Shown: piece after piece, positions 47,648 through 52,309 of the stretch | Layout of the letters: each line of letters begins with the position of its first letter | How positions within the stretch are numbered: position 1 is the first letter of the stretch | DNA from: Streptomyces sp. JJ38 | Lineage (GTDB): Bacteria; Actinomycetota; Actinomycetes; Streptomycetales; Streptomycetaceae | Direction of reading: 5' to 3' | Assembly: GCF_019303475.1 (NCBI RefSeq) | Contig: NZ_JABLSI010000036.1 | Span: 1-52,309 of the forward strand | Length of the DNA: 52,309 nucleotides | Translations under genes and position numbers: made by a program | Notes under the pieces: model-generated | Told to the model about the DNA's origin: nothing | The model's database searches: none | Seen by the model: only the letters and a program-made list of their open reading frames with translations

Positions 47648-47692
47648 ACCCGGATCCGGCCGTCCACGGGCAGGCCGTAGCCTGTCCGCGCC

Positions 47693-48484
47693 ATGAACGA
47701 CACACCGCCTCGCCGCACGGACGGCCTCCGCTTCGCCTTCGGCACCCTCACCGTGATCCCTGTCCCCGTGCGGCGCTGGGACCGCGCCACGGCCCGCCCG
47801 GGCATGCTCTGCGCGCCGGTGGCGGGGGCGGTCGTCGGGCTCGCGGCGGGCGCGACGGGCGCGGCGCTGGCGGCGCTCGGCACGGGCCCCCTCACCGCGG
47901 CCGTCGCCACGGTCGCGGTCCCGGCCGTACTGACCCGCGGGCTCCACCTGGACGGGCTGGCCGACGTCGCCGACGGGCTGGGCAGCGGCCGGGACGCCGC
48001 GGGCGCGCTCGCGGTCATGAAGAAGTCCGACATCGGTCCCTTCGGGGTGGTGGCGCTGCTGCTCGTGCTGCTCGGACAGGTCGCCGTCCTGGCCGGGCTC
48101 TACGCGGAGGGCTGGGCCGAGGCCGCCTGGGGGTACGCCGTGGCCGCCACCGCCGCCCGCACCGCCCTCACGCTCGCCGCCCGGCGCGGGGTGCCCGCGG
48201 CCCGTCCCGAGGGGCTGGGGGCGGTCGTCGCGGGCACCGTCCCACCCGTCCCGGCCGCGGTGGTCGCCGGGGCGGTGACGCTCCTGGCCGCGGCGGCGGG
48301 CGCAACGGTGGGCGGCGCCGCGGACGCGCTGCGGGGCGCGGCGGCCGTCCTCGCCGGACTGGCCGTGGCCGAGCTGCTGTTGCGCCGGTGCCGGCGCCGG
48401 CTGGGCGGGGTCACCGGCGACGTCTTCGGAGCGCTCGCCGAAAGCGCCACGACCGCCTGCCTGTTGGTCCTGGCCCTCGGCTGA
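47693..48484 (+). CDS. cobS: Adenosylcobinamide-GDP ribazoletransferase
   Basis: A 263-residue polytopic membrane enzyme that joins adenosylcobinamide-GDP to alpha-ribazole, the last step of cobalamin assembly. Motifs are LTRGLHLDGLADVADGLG (metal-binding Asp residues) and KKSDIGPFGVVALLL. About seven hydrophobic segments. ATG at 47693; the TAGCCT box is 9 nt upstream and no ribosome site is visible, so the mRNA may be leaderless. Confidence 0.93.
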   Translation: MNDTPPRRTDGLRFAFGTLTVIPVPVRRWDRATARPGMLCAPVAGAVVGLAAGATGAALAALGTGPLTAAVATVAVPAVLTRGLHLDGLADVADGLGSGRDAAGALAVMKKSDIGPFGVVALLLVLLGQVAVLAGLYAEGWAEAAWGYAVAATAARTALTLAARRGVPAARPEGLGAVVAGTVPPVPAAVVAGAVTLLAAAAGATVGGAADALRGAAAVLAGLAVAELLLRRCRRRLGGVTGDVFGALAESATTACLLVLALG

Positions 48485-48587
48485 CCTCGGCGGACCTCGC
48501 CGAGGCGCGGGGGCCGGCCGGGCGCCCGGCGCACGGCTGACGGCCGGGCGGGTGCCCGCCGCTTCCCAGCCGCCCGTCGGTTGCGGC

Positions 48588-48610
48588 AGGCTGAGGCGTA
48601 GGCTCAGCCT
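48588..48610 (+). promoter_or_regulatory. Inverted repeat and possible -10 box before pepA
   Basis: AGGCTGAG (48588-48595) and CTCAGCCT (48603-48610) form an 8-bp inverted repeat with TAGGCT (48599-48604) in it. It lies about 56 bases before the pepA start. An operator over the core promoter is possible. Confidence 0.4.
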
Positions 48611-48665
48611 CACCAGACCCCCAGGGAATTCACACGAATCTCCAAAGAACAGGATCTCCAGGACA

Positions 48666-50252
48666 GTGACTGCTCTGACCCTCAGTACCTCGTCCGCCGC
48701 AACGACGCGTGCGGACGCCATCGTCATCGGCATCGCCAAAAGCGCCGACGACTCCGGCACTCCGGCCATCACCCCCGGTGCCGAGACGGTGGACAAGGCG
48801 TTCGGCGGGCGGCTCGCCACCGTCCTGGAGACGCTCGGCGCGAGCGGCGGCGAGGGCGAGACGACCAAGCTCCCGGCCCCGGACGGGCTGAAGGCGCCGG
48901 TCGTGCTGGCCGTGGGCCTGGGCTCCGCGCCCGAGGACGGCTCCGGCTTCGCCCCCGAGACGCTGCGCCGGGCCGCCGGTGCCGCCGCGCGGGCGCTCAC
49001 CGGAACGCGCAAGGCCGCCTTCGCCCTTCCTCTGGAGGACGGCGTGGAGTCCGTCGCCGCGGTCGCCGAGGGCGCGCTGCTGGGCGCCTACGCCTTCACC
49101 GCCTACCGGGGCGAGCAGGAGGGCAAGGGCGCCGGCGCCAAGTCGGCCAAGGGCGCCAAGGGTGCCAAGGCGGGCAAGGGCGACGACGCCGGCGCGCCGC
49201 TGGCCGAGGTGGCGCTGCTGGGCGGCAAGCCCCGCGACAAGGCGCACAAGGCCGCCGTCGAGCGGGCCGTCGTGCTCGCCGAGGAGGTCGCCCGCGCCCG
49301 GGACCTGATCAACACCCCGCCGAACGACCTGCACCCGGCCTCGTTCGCCGCGCAGGCCCAGGCCGCCGCCAAGGAGCACGGCCTCAAGGTCGAGGTGCTG
49401 GACGAGAAGGCGCTGGCCAAGGGCGGCTACGGCGGCATCCTGGGCGTCGGCCAGGGCTCGGACAGCCCGCCCCGGCTGGTGAAGCTCAGCTACACGTACG
49501 GGAAGTCGGCCAAGACGCTGGCCCTCGTGGGCAAGGGCATCACCTACGACTCGGGCGGCATCTCCCTGAAGCCGGCCGGCCACAACGAGACGATGAAGTG
49601 CGACATGAGCGGTGCCGCCGCCGTGTTCGCGGCCGTGGTGGCCGCCGCCCGGCTGGGGCTCGCGGTCAACGTCACCGGCTGGCTCGCCCTCGCCGAGAAC
49701 ATGCCCTCGGGCAACGCGCTGCGCCCGGGCGACGTGCTGACCATGTACAGCGGCAAGACCGTCGAGGTCCTCAACACCGACGCCGAGGGCCGCCTCGTCC
49801 TGGCCGACGCGCTGACCCGGGCCTGCGAGGAGTCCCCGGACGGGCTCGTCGACGTCGCCACGCTGACCGGCGCCATGGTGCTGGCCCTGGGCAACCGCAC
49901 CTTCGGCGTCATGTCCAACGACGAGGCGTTCCGCACCGAGGTGCACGAGACGGCGGAGGAGGCCGGCGAGCAGTCCTGGCCGATGCCGATGCCGCCGGAG
50001 CTGCGCAAGGGCATGGACTCCACCGTGGCCGACATCGCCAACATGGGCGAGCGCATGGGCGGCGGCCTGGTGGCCGGCCTGTTCCTGAAGGAGTTCGTCT
50101 CCGAGGGCACGCCGTGGGCCCACCTGGACATCGCGGGCCCCGCGTTCAACGAGTCGGCGCCGTTCGGCTACACGCCCAAGGGCGGCACGGGCTCCGCGGT
50201 GCGGACGCTGCTGCGGCTGGCCGAGCGCACCGCGGACGGCGAGCTGCTGTGA
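48666..50252 (+). CDS. pepA: Leucyl aminopeptidase, M17 family
   Basis: A 528-residue M17 aminopeptidase that removes N-terminal Leu and other residues in the cytoplasm. The two-zinc site is in VGKGITYDSGGISLKP and the signature NTDAEGRLVLADAL; MKCDMSG supplies a further Asp. Between the N-terminal and the catalytic domain (about residues 151-176) is a low-complexity stretch of Gly, Ala and Lys (AKSAKGAKGAKAGKG) absent from the usual M17 fold. GTG at 48666 with a weak AGGA upstream. Full length for the family apart from the insert. Confidence 0.93.
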   Translation: MTALTLSTSSAATTRADAIVIGIAKSADDSGTPAITPGAETVDKAFGGRLATVLETLGASGGEGETTKLPAPDGLKAPVVLAVGLGSAPEDGSGFAPETLRRAAGAAARALTGTRKAAFALPLEDGVESVAAVAEGALLGAYAFTAYRGEQEGKGAGAKSAKGAKGAKAGKGDDAGAPLAEVALLGGKPRDKAHKAAVERAVVLAEEVARARDLINTPPNDLHPASFAAQAQAAAKEHGLKVEVLDEKALAKGGYGGILGVGQGSDSPPRLVKLSYTYGKSAKTLALVGKGITYDSGGISLKPAGHNETMKCDMSGAAAVFAAVVAAARLGLAVNVTGWLALAENMPSGNALRPGDVLTMYSGKTVEVLNTDAEGRLVLADALTRACEESPDGLVDVATLTGAMVLALGNRTFGVMSNDEAFRTEVHETAEEAGEQSWPMPMPPELRKGMDSTVADIANMGERMGGGLVAGLFLKEFVSEGTPWAHLDIAGPAFNESAPFGYTPKGGTGSAVRTLLRLAERTADGELL

Positions 50253-50381
50253 CGCTCCTCGCACCGCGGGCGGAAGGCGCACGGCGTGCGTCCCGCGCAC
50301 CGCGGCGCGTCGCGGCCGCCAGGGCGGCCACCGTCGCCGGGGCCCCGGGCCTCTGACGTCCCCCCGGCCGCCCCGCTCCCC

Positions 50382-50421
50382 CGGGCCCTCCGCAGGGCCG
50401 TCACGCCCCGCGGAGGGCCCG
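50382..50421 (+). terminator. Terminator of pepA
   Basis: A perfect 12-bp stem CGGGCCCTCCGC (50382-50393) with GCGGAGGGCCCG (50410-50421), 16-nt loop, 130 bases past the pepA stop. Confidence 0.6.
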
Positions 50422-50477
50422 AGCGCGTCCGGGTCCTCCGCGACCCGCGTGGTGTTCGCTCTCGGCGATCAGGCCGG

Positions 50478-50493
50478 GCTACCGACCGGTAGC
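50478..50493. promoter_or_regulatory. Inverted repeat GCTACCG-AC-CGGTAGC upstream of lpd
   Basis: A 16-base inverted repeat with 7-bp arms, 216 bases before the lpd start. The compact form resembles operators of TetR- or MarR-type repressors. No regulator gene is nearby. Confidence 0.35.
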
Positions 50494-50708
50494 AGCCGGT
50501 TGCGGCGCAGGCCGGAACCGCTCGGGAGGCCGCACGACGTCTCACACACCGGCCCCGCGTCCCGCCCGCCCCCGACAAGTGCGAAGATGGGGTCTCGGCA
50601 GGACAGGGGCCCGCTCAACCACAGGGCCGAAGCAGTAGAGCGGCCGAACGCACAGCCGCCCGGTCACAGTCGACCGGCTCCGGCGCACCCATGCATGGAG
50701 GACGTGAC

Positions 50709-52097
50709 GTGGCGAACGACGCCAGCACCGTTTTCGACCTAGTGATCCTCGGCGGCGGTAGCGGCGGTTACGCCGCCGCCCTGCGCGCTTCGCAACTGGG
50801 TCTCGACGTCGCCCTGATCGAGAAGGACAAGGTCGGCGGCACCTGCCTGCACTACGGATGTATCCCCACCAAGGCGCTCCTACACGCCGGTGAGCTGGCC
50901 GACCAGGCCCGCGAGGGTGCCGAGTTCGGTGTGAAGACCTCGCTCGAGGGCATCGACATGGCCGGTGTCCACAAGTACAAGGACGGCGTGATCTCCGGCC
51001 TCTACAAGGGCCTGCAGGGGCTGATCGCCTCCCGCAAGATCACCTACGTGGAGGGCGAGGGCCGCCTCTCCTCCCCCACGTCCGTCGACGTGAACGGACA
51101 GCGCTACGAGGGCCGGCACATCCTGCTGGCCACCGGCTCGGTGCCCAAGTCCCTGCCGGGGCTGAACATCGACGGCGACCGCATCATCTCCTCCGACCAC
51201 GCCCTGGTCATGGACCGGGTGCCGAAGTCGGCGATCATCCTGGGCGGCGGCGTCATCGGCGTCGAGTTCGCCTCGGTGTGGAAGTCCTTCGGCGCCGACG
51301 TGACGATCGTCGAGGGCCTGCCCCACCTCGTCCCGGCCGAGGACGAGAGCAGCTCGAAGCTGCTGGAGCGCGCCTTCCGCAAGCGCGGCATCAAGTTCTC
51401 CCTCGGCTCCTTCTTCGAGAAGGCCGAGTACACCGACGGCGGCGTCAAGGTCACGCTGGCCAACGGCAAGGAGTACGAGGCCGAGGTGCTGCTGGTCGCC
51501 ATCGGCCGCGGCCCGGTCTCGCAGGGCCTGGGCTACGAGGAGGCCGGGGTCGCGATGGACCGCGGCTACGTCCTCGCCGACGAGTACTGCCGGACCAACG
51601 TGCCGACCATCTCGGCCGTCGGTGACCTCATCCCGACCCTCCAGCTCGCCCACGTGGGCTTCGCCGAGGGCATCCTCGTCGCAGAGCGGGTGGCCGGGCA
51701 GAAGGTCGTCCCGATCGACTACGACGGCGTGCCGCGCGTCACGTACTGCCACCCGGAGGTCGCCTCCGTCGGTCTGACCGAGGCCAAGGCCAAGGAGAAG
51801 TACGGCGCGGACGCGGTGGTGACGCTCAAGTACAACCTCGGTGGCAACGGCAAGAGCAAGATCCTCAAGACGCAGGGCGAGATCAAGCTCGTCCAGGTGC
51901 GTGACGGGGCCGTGGTCGGCGTGCACATGGTCGGCGACCGGATGGGCGAGCAGGTCGGAGAGGCCCAGCTCATCTACAACTGGGAGGCGCTGCCCGCCGA
52001 GGTCGCACAGCTCATCCACGCTCACCCCACGCAGAACGAGGCTCTCGGCGAGGCGCACCTGGCGCTGGCCGGCAAGCCCCTGCACTCCCACGACTGA
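50709..52097 (+). CDS. lpd: Dihydrolipoamide dehydrogenase (E3)
   Basis: A 462-residue FAD disulfide oxidoreductase that reoxidises dihydrolipoyl groups in 2-oxoacid dehydrogenase complexes. The FAD loop is ILGGGSGGYAAAL, the redox disulfide is in GGTCLHYGCIPTK, the NAD loop is ILGGGVIGVEFAS and the C-terminal catalytic His-Glu pair is in HAHPTQNEALGE. The start is GTG at 50709, with GGAGG 7 nt upstream; ATG at 50691 is in frame but its ribosome site is poor and it would put GGAGG inside the gene. It is followed 51 bases later by the E2 gene, an E3-E2 operon as in S. coelicolor. Confidence 0.95.
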   Translation: MANDASTVFDLVILGGGSGGYAAALRASQLGLDVALIEKDKVGGTCLHYGCIPTKALLHAGELADQAREGAEFGVKTSLEGIDMAGVHKYKDGVISGLYKGLQGLIASRKITYVEGEGRLSSPTSVDVNGQRYEGRHILLATGSVPKSLPGLNIDGDRIISSDHALVMDRVPKSAIILGGGVIGVEFASVWKSFGADVTIVEGLPHLVPAEDESSSKLLERAFRKRGIKFSLGSFFEKAEYTDGGVKVTLANGKEYEAEVLLVAIGRGPVSQGLGYEEAGVAMDRGYVLADEYCRTNVPTISAVGDLIPTLQLAHVGFAEGILVAERVAGQKVVPIDYDGVPRVTYCHPEVASVGLTEAKAKEKYGADAVVTLKYNLGGNGKSKILKTQGEIKLVQVRDGAVVGVHMVGDRMGEQVGEAQLIYNWEALPAEVAQLIHAHPTQNEALGEAHLALAGKPLHSHD

Positions 52098-52148
52098 TCG
52101 CGTCGGGCGCGACCACATCCGTACCTTTCGTAAGGAGCAACCGAAACC

Positions 52149-52309
52149 ATGCCGGTTTCCGTAACCCTTCCGGCGCTCGGCGAGAGCGTCACCGAGGGCA
52201 CCGTCACCCGCTGGCTGAAGGCCGAGGGTGAGACCGTCGAGGCCGACGAGCCGCTGCTCGAGGTCTCGACCGACAAGGTCGACACCGAGATCCCCGCCCC
52301 CGCCTCCGG
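52149..52309 (+). CDS. sucB: 2-oxoacid dehydrogenase E2 (dihydrolipoamide acyltransferase), 5' part
   Basis: The first 53 codons of an E2 gene, cut by the window end. They encode an N-terminal lipoyl domain starting PVSVTLPALGESVTEGTV, with the lipoylated Lys in VSTDKVDTE. By position next to lpd it is the SucB/DlaT-type subunit. Whether it serves the pyruvate or the 2-oxoglutarate complex cannot be decided from this part. ATG at 52149 with AAGGAG 11 nt upstream. Confidence 0.9.
   Translation, partial: MPVSVTLPALGESVTEGTVTRWLKAEGETVEADEPLLEVSTDKVDTEIPAPAS

Larger units (their letters stand above)
50253..50708. other. Intergenic region between pepA and lpd
   Basis: 456 bases with no gene I can support. 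They hold the pepA terminator (50382-50421) and a 7-bp inverted repeat GCTACCG-AC-CGGTAGC (50478-50493), which may be an operator for lpd. A clear promoter for lpd was not identified. Confidence 0.55.

Noticed and set aside
46016..49012. Open frame of almost 1000 codons on the minus strand opposite cobT and cobS
   Set aside because: Antisense to clear cobalamin genes, low-complexity Arg/Ser/Pro sequence, no ribosome site.

Overview
The window is a very GC-rich actinobacterial chromosome segment, almost certainly from a Streptomyces. The gene order pfkA, macRS, plsC, glkA, fadD, pimB', NlpC/P60 pair, trpD, qcrBAC-ctaE, ctaCDF, adoK, erpA, nadA, pspA, cobUTS, pepA, lpd, sucB matches, as far as I recall it, the conserved core around SCO2119-SCO2181 of S. 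coelicolor. Much of the order is also kept in Mycobacterium (around Rv2181-Rv2215). I see no tRNA, rRNA, CRISPR, insertion sequence or prophage. All assignments come from reading the translated proteins; no database search was run.

Layout. 1-8 kb: an atypical phosphofructokinase, the MacRS-type two-component pair, a PlsC-type acyltransferase, an esterase, an endonuclease/phosphatase-fold protein, glucokinase and the small SCO2127-like protein beside it. 8-18.6 kb: an envelope/lipid block with an ArsA-like ATPase that lacks its P-loop lysines, an SRPBCC protein, a metallophosphoesterase, an acyl-CoA ligase, a PHP-domain protein, a PimB'-like mannosyltransferase, a GT87 membrane glycosyltransferase and two paralogous secreted NlpC/P60 hydrolases. 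18.8-24 kb: a NYN-domain protein, a small zinc-ribbon protein, a stand-alone Lrp/AsnC sensor domain, a class-V aminotransferase behind a clear SAM-IV riboswitch, and trpD. 24-33.7 kb: the aerobic respiratory supercomplex genes (ctaE-qcrCAB and ctaCDF), with a receiver-like protein and an L,D-transpeptidase lipoprotein between the two operons. 33.8-41.9 kb: a cysteine desulfurase-TusA fusion, adenosine kinase, two unknown proteins, ErpA, NadA, a methyltransferase and a DUF3043 membrane protein. 42.3-48.5 kb: PspA with its partner PspAA, an HtrA-like lipoprotein protease and the cobalamin lower-ligand genes cobU/cobT/cobS, where CobU carries a degenerate metallo-beta-lactamase-like N-terminus. 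48.6 kb to the end: leucyl aminopeptidase, dihydrolipoamide dehydrogenase and the start of the 2-oxoacid dehydrogenase E2.

Themes. Respiration (bcc-aa3), sulfur and Fe-S supply (desulfurase-TusA, SAM-IV controlled PLP enzyme, ErpA, NadA) and the cell envelope (PlsC, PimB', GT87, NlpC/P60, Ldt, PspA, HtrA) are interleaved. The most interesting points are the SAM-IV riboswitch followed by a six-residue leader ORF, a family of intergenic hairpins whose stems show compensatory changes, a run of genes with a -10 box 6-8 nt before the start codon (likely leaderless mRNAs), long perfect inverted repeats at the ctaE start and upstream of ctaC, and several proteins that lack a key catalytic residue (PFK, ArsA-like ATPase, receiver, MBL part of CobU). 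None of these is proven to be a new system; each finding states how to test it.
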